Positions 46,501 to 55,124 of a stretch of 64,000 bases of DNA are shown here, in pieces. The DNA is taken from NCBI RefSeq assembly GCF_003116035.1, contig NZ_LGQW01000015.1, positions 4,083,421-4,147,420 on the forward strand. The letters are read 5' to 3'. The DNA is from Azospirillum sp. TSH64 (GTDB lineage Bacteria; Pseudomonadota; Alphaproteobacteria; Azospirillales; Azospirillaceae). How positions within the stretch are numbered: the stretch's first letter is position 1; each line of letters starts with the position of its first letter. The notes under the pieces were generated by a model. It was given only the letters and a program-made list of their open reading frames with translations. It was not told the DNA's origin and did no database searches. Both the position numbers and the translations under genes were made by a program.

Positions 46501-47904
46501 ATGAGCGTCCAGACGATTACCAGCGCCGATCTCACCAGCCCCGATGCGATCCGCACCCTGTTCTCGACATCCATGTCGGAGATGTATCGGACGGAGGTGC
46601 CGGCCTACCAGACGCTCGTCGAGCTGGTGGAGGAGGTGAACGCGGCGCTGCTGGCCGCCGATCCGGCGGAGCGCCATCGCCTGGACGCGGCCGGCGGCCT
46701 CAATCGCATCACCGAGGAACGCCACGGCGCCATCCGCCTCGGCACCGCGGATGAGCTGTCAACCATGCGCCGGCTGTTCGCGGTGATGGGCATGCAGCCG
46801 GTCGGCTATTACGATTTGTCGGAGGCCGGCGTCCCGGTCCATTCGACCGCTTTCCGCCCGGTGGACGGGGAAGCGCTGAGCCGCAACCCGTTCCGCGTCT
46901 TCACCTCGCTGCTGCGGCTCGACCTGATCGCCGACGAAGCCTTGCGGCAGGAGGCGGAAAAGGTGCTGGCCGCGCGCAGCATTTTCACCCCCGGCTGCCT
47001 TGCCCTGATCGAAAAGGCCGAGGCCGACGGCGGGCTGGATGAGGAGGATGCCGGGCGCTTCGTTGCGGAGGCGCTGGAAACCTTCCGCTGGCACAGCCGG
47101 GCCAATGTGCCGCTGGATCTCTACAACCGCCTGCACGACGCCCACCGGCTGATCGCCGACGTGGTGTCCTTCAAGGGGCCGCACATCAACCACCTGACGC
47201 CGCGCACGCTCGACATCGATGCGGTCCAGCGGCTGATGCCGGAAAAGGGCATCGCGCCGAAGGCGGTGGTCGAAGGCCCGCCGACCCGCCGCTGCCCGAT
47301 CCTGCTGCGCCAGACCTCCTTCAAGGCGCTGAGCGAGCCGGTCGATTTCCAGGCCAGTGACAGTGAGGGGGGCGGCTGGCGCTCCGGCGTCCACACCGCC
47401 CGCTTCGGCGAGATCGAGCAGCGTGGCATCGCCCTGACCCCGAAGGGCCGGACGCTCTACGACACGTTGCTGCAGGATTCCCGCCGCCTCGTCGCCCCGG
47501 CGGCCGACGGCTCCAACGCCGCGCAGTACATGGCGGCCCTCCAGGAAGTGTTCGCTCCCTTCCCCGACAGCTGGGACGGGATTCGCCGCGAGGGGCTCGG
47601 CTATTTCAGCTATTCCCTGACCGAGGCCGGGCGCCGCACCCCGCCGACGCCGGGAGCCGATCTGGAAACGCTGATCGAGAGCGGCGCCGTCCGCTTCGAT
47701 CCCGTCGTCTACGAGGATTTCCTGCCGGTCAGCGCCGCCGGGATCTTCCAGTCCAACCTGGGCGACGAGGCCCGGCAGGATTTCGCCGCCAGCCCGAACC
47801 AGCAGCGTTTTGAAGCCGATCTGGGTGCCGCGGTGCTGAACCCGTTCGACCTCTATGCCGAGATCGAACGCGCCTCCATCGCCGCCTGCCTCGCCGCGAA
47901 GTGA
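46501..47904 (+). CDS. hglS: 2-oxoadipate dioxygenase/decarboxylase HglS (DUF1338, VOC fold)
   Basis: 467 residues of the YdcJ/HglS family, which turns 2-oxoadipate into D-2-hydroxyglutarate in the lysine/pipecolate pathway. Likely metal ligands are H75 (in TEERHGAIRL), H231 (in GPHINHLTPR) and E304 or E306 (in RFGEIEQRG); these lie at nearly the same spacing as His70, His226 and Glu294 remembered for the Pseudomonas enzyme. Other landmarks are GPPTRRCPILLRQTSFKAL and GLGYFSYSLTEAG. The ATG at 46501 is chosen by family start; the ribosome site is weak. The frame is open upstream only as a shadow of the lysR gene. Confidence 0.92.
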   Translation: MSVQTITSADLTSPDAIRTLFSTSMSEMYRTEVPAYQTLVELVEEVNAALLAADPAERHRLDAAGGLNRITEERHGAIRLGTADELSTMRRLFAVMGMQPVGYYDLSEAGVPVHSTAFRPVDGEALSRNPFRVFTSLLRLDLIADEALRQEAEKVLAARSIFTPGCLALIEKAEADGGLDEEDAGRFVAEALETFRWHSRANVPLDLYNRLHDAHRLIADVVSFKGPHINHLTPRTLDIDAVQRLMPEKGIAPKAVVEGPPTRRCPILLRQTSFKALSEPVDFQASDSEGGGWRSGVHTARFGEIEQRGIALTPKGRTLYDTLLQDSRRLVAPAADGSNAAQYMAALQEVFAPFPDSWDGIRREGLGYFSYSLTEAGRRTPPTPGADLETLIESGAVRFDPVVYEDFLPVSAAGIFQSNLGDEARQDFAASPNQQRFEADLGAAVLNPFDLYAEIERASIAACLAAK

Positions 47905-47905
47905 G

Positions 47906-49759
47906 TCAGACCTGTATGGCGGCGGGACGGAAGGCGCCCGCCGCCAGCCAGTCTTCGAAGGCTGCCGGCGCCAGCGGCCGGGAAATCAGGTAGCCCTGGC
48001 CGAAGTCGCAGCCGTGCAGGCGCAGCCAGTCATAGGCCTCCGCCGTTTCCACCCCTTCGGCGATGACCAGATAGCCCAGGTCATGGGCAAGGTCGATGGT
48101 CGAGCGGACCATGATCTGGTCGCTGCGCTCGTCGGCGATGGAGCGGATGAAGCGCTGGTCGATCTTCACCGCCGTCGCCGGGATGTCCTTCAGATAGGAC
48201 AGGGCGCTCTGGCCGGTGCCGAAATCGTCGATCTCCACCTCGATGCCCAGGCGGCGCAGGCGGAGGAGCTGGCGGTCGACCTCCGCCCGGTCGGTCATCA
48301 GGGCGCTTTCCGTCACCTCGAAATCGATCCAGTCCGCCTGCACGTCATGGCGCGCCAGCAGGGCTTCGACCCGGTCGGTGAAGTCGCCGCTGCCAAGATC
48401 CAGCATCGAGATGTTGATCGACACCGGCAGGTCGATGCCGCGCTGGCGCCAGTGCGCCACCTGCGTCAGGACGGCACCGATCACCCATTCGGTCAGAGGG
48501 CGCACCAGCGCCGTGCGTTCGGCCAGCGGCACGAACTCGGCGGGCGAGATCGGTCCCAGTTCCGGGTGGGTCCAGCGCAGCAGTGCCTCCGCCCCGATGC
48601 AGCGGTCGGTGCGCAGATCCACCTTGGGCTGATAGGCCATGTGCAGCTGGCCGTGTCCGTCCATCGCCTCGGTCAGGCTGCGCAGCAGCAGGAAGGCGCG
48701 GTGGGCGGCGCGGTCCTGCTCCTCGTCATAGGCGCACCAGGGCTTCTGCGTCTCCAGCGACTGGTGGGCGGCGCTGGTGGCGGCCCGCAGCAGCTCCACG
48801 CTTTCCACGGGGCTTTCCGCCGCAATGTCCGACCGGTGCACGAAGCCGATGCCGGAGGACGTGGCGATCGGCACGCCCTGATACTGGAAGGGGCTGCGCA
48901 CCGCAGCGCTGATGCGGTCCAGCGTGGCGGCCAGATCGCCGTCGCCATCGGACAGCAGGATGAAGGCGAATCGGGCCGGCGACAGGTGATAGAGCCGCGT
49001 GCGGTCCGGCAGGCATGCGGCGATGCGGCGGGCGCAATCGACCTCGAACGCGTCGGCGCAGACCTGCCCCAGCACCCGGGTCAGTTCGGCATATTGCTGG
49101 GACGCCGCGGCATCGATCACCACCGCCGTCCCCGGCAGCGTGGCGGGGTCGTCCGCCAGGGCGTCGGCCAGGGCATCGGCGTCTGCCAGGAAACGGAAGC
49201 GGTTCGACAGCGAGGTGACCGGATGCAGGTAGCCGACGGCGCGCCGCGCCTCGATATGCGCCATCGTCATCGCCGACAGGTCGCGCAGCGCCTCCTCCTC
49301 CTCCGGCGTCAGCGGCGGGCGCGGCTGGTCGTCGATCACGCAGATGGTGCCGAGCGCCAGCCCGTCCGCCGTGCGCAGCGGGGCGCCGGCATAGAAGCGG
49401 ATGTTGGGATCGCCGGTCACCAGCGGGTTGTCGGCGAAGCGTTCGTCCTGCCGGGCGTCGCCGATTACGAGCAGGGCCTCGGAGTCGAGCGCATGGGCGC
49501 AGAAGGCATATTCGCGCGGCGTCTCCTGCACCGGCAGTCCGACCCGCGACTTGAACCACTGGCGGTCGCGGTCGACCAGCGAGATGAGCGCCACCGGTAC
49601 CTTCAGCAGCTTGGCGGCCAGACGCGTGATCTGGTCGAAGGCCGCCTCGGCCGGCGTGTCGAGCAGCTCGTACCGCTGGAGCATCGCCAGCCGATCCTCT
49701 TCACGGACTGGAACCGGCGGCAGGCGCTTCGCCTTTGCGGGCGTCATCTCGGTGGTCAT
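47906..49759 (-). CDS. GAF-GGDEF-EAL c-di-GMP phosphodiesterase
   Basis: 617 residues from ATG 49759. A GAF sensor (about 25-170) contains VPVALISLVDRDRQWFKSRVG, CAHALDSEALLVI, and FYAGAPLRTADGLALGTICVID. A degenerate GGDEF-like region (about 175-345) lacks a GG[DE]EF motif. The EAL domain (about 365-610) is intact: EALLRW (391-396), DDFGTG (511-516) and EGVE (568-571), so it should hydrolyse c-di-GMP. The N-terminal GAF is a close paralogue of the separate GAF protein encoded just upstream. It ends one base after the convergent hglS gene's stop. Confidence 0.93.
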   Translation of the reverse strand: MTTEMTPAKAKRLPPVPVREEDRLAMLQRYELLDTPAEAAFDQITRLAAKLLKVPVALISLVDRDRQWFKSRVGLPVQETPREYAFCAHALDSEALLVIGDARQDERFADNPLVTGDPNIRFYAGAPLRTADGLALGTICVIDDQPRPPLTPEEEEALRDLSAMTMAHIEARRAVGYLHPVTSLSNRFRFLADADALADALADDPATLPGTAVVIDAAASQQYAELTRVLGQVCADAFEVDCARRIAACLPDRTRLYHLSPARFAFILLSDGDGDLAATLDRISAAVRSPFQYQGVPIATSSGIGFVHRSDIAAESPVESVELLRAATSAAHQSLETQKPWCAYDEEQDRAAHRAFLLLRSLTEAMDGHGQLHMAYQPKVDLRTDRCIGAEALLRWTHPELGPISPAEFVPLAERTALVRPLTEWVIGAVLTQVAHWRQRGIDLPVSINISMLDLGSGDFTDRVEALLARHDVQADWIDFEVTESALMTDRAEVDRQLLRLRRLGIEVEIDDFGTGQSALSYLKDIPATAVKIDQRFIRSIADERSDQIMVRSTIDLAHDLGYLVIAEGVETAEAYDWLRLHGCDFGQGYLISRPLAPAAFEDWLAAGAFRPAAIQV

Positions 49760-49890
49760 CCTGTTCCGGGCACTGTCGTCTTCAATAGTTCCAGCGCCGA
49801 ACTTGCCGTCAAGTTCGGAGAAACGCCAATGAGAATGGTGCAATGCGGCATGGACTCAATCGTCGATCTCCAGCCCAGCTTCCCGCCGTC

Positions 49891-50427
49891 CTATCGCCGT
49901 TCAATCGCCGCCAGCGCCGTCACGGTCAGTTGTGCCAGCACCATGCGGTCCACCATGCCGAAACTGCGCGGCGCCGTGTCGATCAGGCAGACGGAGCCAA
50001 GTGCCAGCCCCTGCCGGTTGATGATCGGGGCGCCGGCATAAAAGCGGATGTACGGTTCGCCCAGCACCAGCGGGTTGTGCTGGAAACGCGGGTCGCGGGC
50101 GGCGTCCTCGACCACCATCGGCAGGCTCTGGCGGATGGTGAAGTCGCAGAAGGCGACGTCGCGCGGCGTTTCCTGGACGGCCAAGCCGCGGCGCGCCTTG
50201 AACCATTGCCGGTCGGCGTCCAGCAGCGACATCAGCGCGATGGGCACGCGGAAATGATCGCAGGCCCAGGAGACCAGATCGTCGAAAGCGGGTTCCGGCT
50301 CGCTGTCCAGCAGCCCGGTGCGGCGCAGCGCCTCCAGCCTCGCCGCCTCGTCATCGACCGGGACGGCGCCGCGGCCGACGCTCTGCGGGACGGCCCCGCT
50401 CGCGATGGTCTCCTTCAAAAGCGTCAT
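49891..50427 (-). CDS. Stand-alone GAF-domain protein
   Basis: 178 residues. The GAF domain (about 45-175) contains VPIALMSLLDADRQWFKARRG, QETPRDVAFCDFTIRQ and YIRFYAGAPIINRQGLALGS. Nearly every segment has a counterpart in the GAF of the neighbouring EAL protein (for example QETPR, RFYAGAP, GLALG), so the two are duplicates. There is no output domain; it may act as a separate sensor or an adaptor for the phosphodiesterase. It is transcribed in the same direction, 131 bases upstream. Confidence 0.88.
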   Translation of the reverse strand: MTLLKETIASGAVPQSVGRGAVPVDDEAARLEALRRTGLLDSEPEPAFDDLVSWACDHFRVPIALMSLLDADRQWFKARRGLAVQETPRDVAFCDFTIRQSLPMVVEDAARDPRFQHNPLVLGEPYIRFYAGAPIINRQGLALGSVCLIDTAPRSFGMVDRMVLAQLTVTALAAIERR

Positions 50428-50884
50428 GGGCTGGGCTCCGCGGTCATGTTGGATGGTTGGCTCCCCGGCGATGGCGCAATTCTGTCAAGAGACAAATAAT
50501 TCGCCCGCCCGGCAAATATGATTATTGAGGAGATTCGGTTAAGAACTCCTTCTTTTTACGCATGGGACGAATCCTGGATCTGTTGGCTTTCATATTATTT
50601 CAGAAGGCATAGTCATATCCGACGTTATGATTGTCTAATGGACCGCTGCCGCCCGACCCTTGTTGCGGTTCGCGCCGTCCGGCCCCGACCATCGACCTGT
50701 GGCATGGCTGTTCTGCGGATGCGTCCGCCGGCTTTCTGCCAAGCCCGTGCAACGATCGGGTGGTTCCGGTGTTTCGCGCTGGGGAGCGGGGACGCTCTCC
50801 CACGACAGGGAGCGGGGACGCTCCCGCGCGGCAACGACCGGGCCCTTGCTGATCGCCCGGCATTTCGGTCAGGAGCGTCATACC
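50428..50884. other. 457-base spacer, divergent promoters
   Basis: No convincing gene. The left 200 bases are locally AT-rich (about 50495-50640) and probably hold promoters for the leftward GAF genes and the rightward emrAB genes. The right part carries the tandem palindromes at 50782-50825. Confidence 0.55.
50782..50825. promoter_or_regulatory. Tandem palindromes upstream of emrA
   Basis: Two copies of GGGAGC-GGGGAC-GCTCCC occur in a 26-base direct repeat: 50782-50801 (with one extra CT in the right arm) and 50808-50825 (perfect 6-bp arms). The second ends 59 bases before the emrA start. Tandem dyads next to an efflux gene suggest repressor sites, though the 5' leader could also fold into two hairpins. 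Confidence 0.45.
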
Positions 50885-52027
50885 ATGCCGGACGACCAGC
50901 ATCGCAGGGACGTCGTCGATCTCACCGGACAGGAGGCGGACGGCCAGGCCGGGCGCAGCGAGCGCGGACAGCCGGCCGCGGGCGAGGATCGCAAGAAGCC
51001 GGGCTTCATCCGCCGTCACCCGGTTGCGATCCTCGCCGGGCTGGTGGCGGTCGCCCTGCTGGCGGTGGCCGGCTACATCTATTGGCAGCGCAACATCCAC
51101 CCCTACGAGTCGACCGACGATGCCTTCGTCGACACCCGCCAGTTCCCGGTGGCGGCGAAGGTAGGCGGCTATGTGACGGAGGTGGCGGTCGGCGACAACC
51201 GGCATGTCAATGCCGGCGACCTGCTGTTCCGCATCGACACGCGCGACTACCAGACGGCGCTGGATCAGGCGCAGGCGCAGATCGACTCCGCCCAGGCGGC
51301 GATCACCGGCTACGACGCCCAGATCGACGCCCAGCGTGCCCAGATCGAGCAAGCCAAGGCGGAGGTCTCGCAGGCCGAGGCCGCCGTCGGCTTCGCCAAG
51401 GAGGATGCGGCGCGCTACCGCGACCTGCAATCCCGCGGTGCCGGAACGGTGCAGCAGGCGCAGCAGTCCACCGCCACCCTGCAGGAACAGCAGGGCAAGC
51501 TGACCAGCGCCAACGCCGCGGTGATCGCCGCCGAACGGCAGGTCGGGGCGCTCCAGGCGCAGCGGACCAGCGCCGTCGCCGATCTGGCGCGGGCGAAGGC
51601 GCAGCTGGCCCAGGCCCAGTTGAACCTGTCCTACACCGCCGTCACCGCCGCACAGCCCGGCCGGGTGGTGCAGCTGAGCGGGGCGGTCGGCCAGTTCGCC
51701 CAGGCCGGCCAGAGCCTTGCCATCTTCGTCCCCGACGACATCTGGGTCACCGCCAACTTCAAGGAAACCCAGATCACCGACATGCGGCCGGGCCAGCCGG
51801 TGGACATCAAGATCGACGCCTATCCCGGCCGCAAGGTCACCGGCCATGTCGACAGCGTGCAGCCGGGCTCCGGCACCGCCTTTTCCCTGCTGCCGGCCGA
51901 GAACGCCACCGGCAACTATGTGAAGGTGGTGCAGCGCATTCCCGTGAAGATCGTCGTCGACCAATGGCCGGACGGCGTCTCCATCGGCCCCGGCATGTCT
52001 GTCGTGCCGCGGGTGACGGTGCGATGA
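50885..52027 (+). CDS. emrA: Membrane fusion protein EmrA (HlyD family)
   Basis: 380 residues from ATG 50885, after AGGAG. A cytoplasmic tail is followed by one transmembrane helix (VAILAGLVAVALLAVAGYIYW, about 55-75). Next come the lipoyl half-motif STDDAFVDTRQFPVAAKVGGYV, a long coiled coil (about 125-240, rich in AQAQIDSAQAAI-type heptads), and the beta-barrel YTAVTAAQPGRVVQLSGAVGQF and WVTANFKETQI. It links the inner-membrane pump EmrB to an outer-membrane channel. It overlaps emrB by 4 bases. Confidence 0.95.
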   Translation: MPDDQHRRDVVDLTGQEADGQAGRSERGQPAAGEDRKKPGFIRRHPVAILAGLVAVALLAVAGYIYWQRNIHPYESTDDAFVDTRQFPVAAKVGGYVTEVAVGDNRHVNAGDLLFRIDTRDYQTALDQAQAQIDSAQAAITGYDAQIDAQRAQIEQAKAEVSQAEAAVGFAKEDAARYRDLQSRGAGTVQQAQQSTATLQEQQGKLTSANAAVIAAERQVGALQAQRTSAVADLARAKAQLAQAQLNLSYTAVTAAQPGRVVQLSGAVGQFAQAGQSLAIFVPDDIWVTANFKETQITDMRPGQPVDIKIDAYPGRKVTGHVDSVQPGSGTAFSLLPAENATGNYVKVVQRIPVKIVVDQWPDGVSIGPGMSVVPRVTVR

Positions 52028-53622
52028 GCGCCGCCGCGGAAGGTGCCGGCGCAGGCGCAGGCGGCTTCGATGCCTCGCAGAGTGCCGCCGGCGGCCGCAA
52101 CCCGTGGCTGATCGCCGTGGTGGTCTCCATCGCCACCTTCATGGAGGTGCTGGACACCACCATCGCCAACGTCGCCTTGCGCTACATCTCCGGCACGCTG
52201 GCGGTCAGCGCCGACGAGGCGTCGTGGGTCGTCACCTCGTATCTGGTGGCGAACGCCATCGTGCTGACGGCCAGCAGCTTCATCGCCAAGCGCTATGGCC
52301 GCAAGCGCTTCTATCTGGCCTGCCTCGGGCTGTTCACCGTCAGCTCGCTGGCCTGCGGCTTCGCCTGGAATCTGGAATCGCTCCTGCTGTTCCGGGTGCT
52401 CCAGGGCTTCGCCGGCGGCGGCATGGTGCCGATTTCGCAGTCGATCCTGGCCGACAGCTTCCCGCCGGCCAAGCGCGGGCAGGCCTTCGCCATCTTCGGC
52501 ATCGCCGTGGTGGTGGCGCCGGTGGTCGGGCCGACGCTGGGCGGCTGGCTGTCCGACAACCTGTCCTGGCACTGGTGCTTCCTGATCAACGGGCCGGTCG
52601 GGGTGATGGCCTTCGCGCTGGTCAGCTTCCTGGTGCAGGAACCGAAATCCGCCATCGAGGAACGGCAGCGGCTGAAGCGCCGGGGCATCCGCATGGATGT
52701 GATCGGCTTCCTGCTGGTGGCGACCTTCCTCGGCTCGCTGGAGGTGGTGCTCGACCGCGGCCAGACCGACGACTGGTTCGCGTCGGGTTTCATCATCACC
52801 TTCGCCGTCATCTGCGTGGCGTCCTTCTGCCTGATGATCCCGTGGGAGATGACGCGGGAGAACCCGATCCTCGACCTGCGGATGGTGGCGACGCGGCAGT
52901 TCGGCTCCTGCTTCCTGGTGATGATGGCGACCGGCGCCATCCTGATCGCCACGACGCAGTTCCTGCCGGAGCTTCTCCAGCAATATTACGGCTTCACCGC
53001 CACATGGGCCGGACTTGCCCTGTCGCCGGGCGGCATGGTGACCATGGTGATGATGCTGGTCGTCGGCAGGCTGGCCGGGCGCATCCAGCCGAAATACCTG
53101 ATCGCCACCGGCGCCACCATCGTGGCGCTGGCGATGTGGGACCTGACACGGCTGAACCCGGACTCCACCTTCTGGTTCTTCGCCTGGTCGCGCATCTATA
53201 TCGGCATCGGCCTGCCGCTGATCTTCATCCCGATCACCACGGCGTCCTATGACGGCATCCCGCGCGACAAGACCGACCAGGCCTCGGCCCTCATCAACGT
53301 CGCGCGCAATGTCGGCGGCTCCATCGGAGTGTCGATCGCCCAGAATGTGCTGGCCTTCCGCGAGCAGTTCCACCACAGCCGGCTGGCCGAGCATATCGTG
53401 CCGTCCAACCCGGCCTATCAGCGGACCATGGAGCAGGCGACCAACTACTTCTCCATGGCCGGCGGCGAGGCCGGAGCGCGGGAACGGGCGATGGCCTTCA
53501 TCGGCCAGCAGGTGCAGATGCAGACCGCCTACTGGTCCTACATCGACGTGTTCTTCGCGCTGATGCTGATCTCCGCCTCGGCGGTGCCGCTCGCTCTGAT
53601 CCTGCGCAACGTCAAGCGCTGA
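52024..53622 (+). CDS. emrB: Drug efflux MFS permease EmrB (DHA2 family)
   Basis: 532 residues with 14 predicted membrane helices. Landmarks are ATFMEVLDTTIANVAL in helix 1, VVTSYLVANAIVL, FRVLQGFAGGGMVPISQS (motif of DHA2 carriers), GIAVVVAPVVGPTLGGWL (motif C of antiporters) and NVARNVGGSIGVSI late in the chain. It exports hydrophobic compounds in exchange for protons with EmrA. The ATG overlaps the emrA stop (ATGA). No outer-membrane channel gene follows. Confidence 0.95.
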   Translation: MSAAAEGAGAGAGGFDASQSAAGGRNPWLIAVVVSIATFMEVLDTTIANVALRYISGTLAVSADEASWVVTSYLVANAIVLTASSFIAKRYGRKRFYLACLGLFTVSSLACGFAWNLESLLLFRVLQGFAGGGMVPISQSILADSFPPAKRGQAFAIFGIAVVVAPVVGPTLGGWLSDNLSWHWCFLINGPVGVMAFALVSFLVQEPKSAIEERQRLKRRGIRMDVIGFLLVATFLGSLEVVLDRGQTDDWFASGFIITFAVICVASFCLMIPWEMTRENPILDLRMVATRQFGSCFLVMMATGAILIATTQFLPELLQQYYGFTATWAGLALSPGGMVTMVMMLVVGRLAGRIQPKYLIATGATIVALAMWDLTRLNPDSTFWFFAWSRIYIGIGLPLIFIPITTASYDGIPRDKTDQASALINVARNVGGSIGVSIAQNVLAFREQFHHSRLAEHIVPSNPAYQRTMEQATNYFSMAGGEAGARERAMAFIGQQVQMQTAYWSYIDVFFALMLISASAVPLALILRNVKR

Positions 53623-53714
53623 CCGGCAGGCGCCCGTGCAAGGGTCTCTCATTCCCTCATGCTTCGTGATAGACAGCGCCGGTTCCCGCCCGTGACCGGA
53701 TGAGGTCTCCACCC

Positions 53715-54743
53715 ATGAAGCGCCCGACGATTTCCGACCTCGCCAAGGCGGCGGGCGTCAGCGTCGCCACCATCGACCGGCTGCTGAACGGCAGGCACCC
53801 CGTGCGGGAGGAGACCGCCCGCCGCATCTTCGAGGCGGCGACAGACATCGGCTTCCACGGCGCCAACGCCATCCGCCAGCGTACCCTGGCCCAGCAGCCC
53901 GACTATCATCTCGGCTTCATCCTTCAAAAGGAGCGTCACGCCTTCTATCAGGAGTTCGCGGCGCGGATCGAGGAGGTGGCGCGCAGCCATCCCGACCGCC
54001 GGCTGCGCGCCACCATCCGCTTCGTCCAGTCGACATCCCCGGCAGAACTCGCCGAGCTGATCCGCGGCATGAAAGGGAAGGTGAGGGCGGTCGCTGTCAC
54101 CGGCATCGACCATCACGACGCCACCGCCGCGGTGGCCGAACTGAAGGCCGCCGGCATCCCGACCTTCTCGCTGCTGTCCGACTTTGCCCAGGGCGTGCGG
54201 GAAGGTTACATCGGCACCAACAACCTGAAGGCCGGCCGCACCGCGGCGTGGCTGATGTCGAAGATTGCTCCGCGGCCGGGGCGCATCGCCGTCTTCATCG
54301 GCGCCTTCCGCTATCACGGCCATGCCCTGCGCGAGACCGGGTTCCGCAGCTATTTCCGTGAGTTCGCGCCCGAGTTCACCCTGATGGACAGCATCGTCAA
54401 TGTCGAGACGCGCCAGCTGACCTACGAGGCGACGCTTGGCCTGCTGGACCGGCACGACGACGTGGTCGGCATCTATGTGGCGGGCGGCGGCATGGAGGGC
54501 GCCATCGCCGCATTGCGCGAGCTCCGCCGGCCGGACGAGGTGACCTGCATCGTCCACGAGCTGACGCCGGAATCGAGGCAGGCGCTGCTCGACCGCCATG
54601 TCTCGGTGGTGATGGCGACGCCGCTGCCGGCGCTCTGCGCCGACCTGATCGAGATGATGGTCCACAGCATCGAACACGGCATGGCGGAGAATCCCGGCCA
54701 GCGCTTCCTTCCCGCCCAGCTGTGGACGCCGGAGAGCCTGTAG
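53715..54743 (+). CDS. LacI family regulator of the inositol operon
   Basis: 342 residues from ATG 53715. The LacI helix-turn-helix is TISDLAKAAGVSVATIDRLLNG (about 5-26), followed by the hinge HPVREETARRIFEAATDIGFHGANAIRQ and a periplasmic-binding-protein-like effector domain (about 65-335): YHLGFILQKERHAFYQEFAARIEE, GIDHHDATAAVAELKAAGIPTF and IGTNNLKAGRTAAWLM. Located immediately upstream of iolG in the same direction, it probably senses inositol or an intermediate. Rhizobial iol genes often use an RpiR-type IolR instead, so this LacI-type control is a variant. Confidence 0.92.
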   Translation: MKRPTISDLAKAAGVSVATIDRLLNGRHPVREETARRIFEAATDIGFHGANAIRQRTLAQQPDYHLGFILQKERHAFYQEFAARIEEVARSHPDRRLRATIRFVQSTSPAELAELIRGMKGKVRAVAVTGIDHHDATAAVAELKAAGIPTFSLLSDFAQGVREGYIGTNNLKAGRTAAWLMSKIAPRPGRIAVFIGAFRYHGHALRETGFRSYFREFAPEFTLMDSIVNVETRQLTYEATLGLLDRHDDVVGIYVAGGGMEGAIAALRELRRPDEVTCIVHELTPESRQALLDRHVSVVMATPLPALCADLIEMMVHSIEHGMAENPGQRFLPAQLWTPESL

Positions 54744-54761
54744 GGAAAAACCTTCTGGCGC

Positions 54762-54781
54762 CATGATGGAAAACCATCATG
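54762..54781. promoter_or_regulatory. CATGATGG/CCATCATG palindrome
   Basis: CATGATGG (54762-54769), AAAA, CCATCATG (54774-54781): a perfect 8-bp inverted repeat, 19 bases after the LacI-type stop and partly overlapping a second palindrome CATCATGATG (54775-54784). It could be an operator of the LacI-type regulator or the end of its transcript. Confidence 0.5.
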
Positions 54782-54937
54782 ATGTGCTGCAAATTCTCTC
54801 ATGTTTGACGGCGATCCGGCCGGCTGGCGCGTTGACCGGACCGTGCGCGATGGTGAATGCTTCCCCTGCCAATCAAGAGCAGAAACGGCCGGGAGGAAGC
54901 GCGATGACGGATTCGGAACCCTAGAGTTTGGTTTTCC

Positions 54938-54980
54938 GTGTGATTCACGCTTCAAGCGATTCCGCTTGAAACAATCACAC
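54938..54980. repeat. Nested palindrome GTGTGATT...AATCACAC
   Basis: Outer arms GTGTGATT (54938-54945) and AATCACAC (54973-54980) and inner arms TTCAAGCG (54951-54958) and CGCTTGAA (54963-54970), all perfect, loop ATTC. Similar TTCAAGCG-type palindromes recur in Azospirillum-like genomes as I remember; it may be a dispersed element or an operator of the iol operon. Confidence 0.55.
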
Positions 54981-55124
54981 TCCAGCCATTTCCGGCGGCC
55001 CGCCAGCGGGCGGCCCCCCAAGAACCGAAAACCGCAATCGACCCCGGTGACCCGCCCGGGCGCGGCGCGCAGGACTGCGCGCGTGGCCCCGCTCGCCCAC
55101 CGAACGACATGAGGCATTAAAACA

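Larger units (their letters stand above)
54744..55124. other. 381-base spacer upstream of iolG
   Basis: No gene. It contains two palindromes described separately (54762-54781, 54938-54980) and a GC-rich hairpin-like stretch (about 54994-55015). It probably carries the iol promoter and operators. Confidence 0.6.

Noticed and set aside
50518..50884. In-frame 5' extension of the emrB frame and of emrA into the spacer
   Set aside because: Both extensions are Arg/Pro-rich and lack ribosome sites; the ATGs at 50885 and 52024 have proper signals or coupling.
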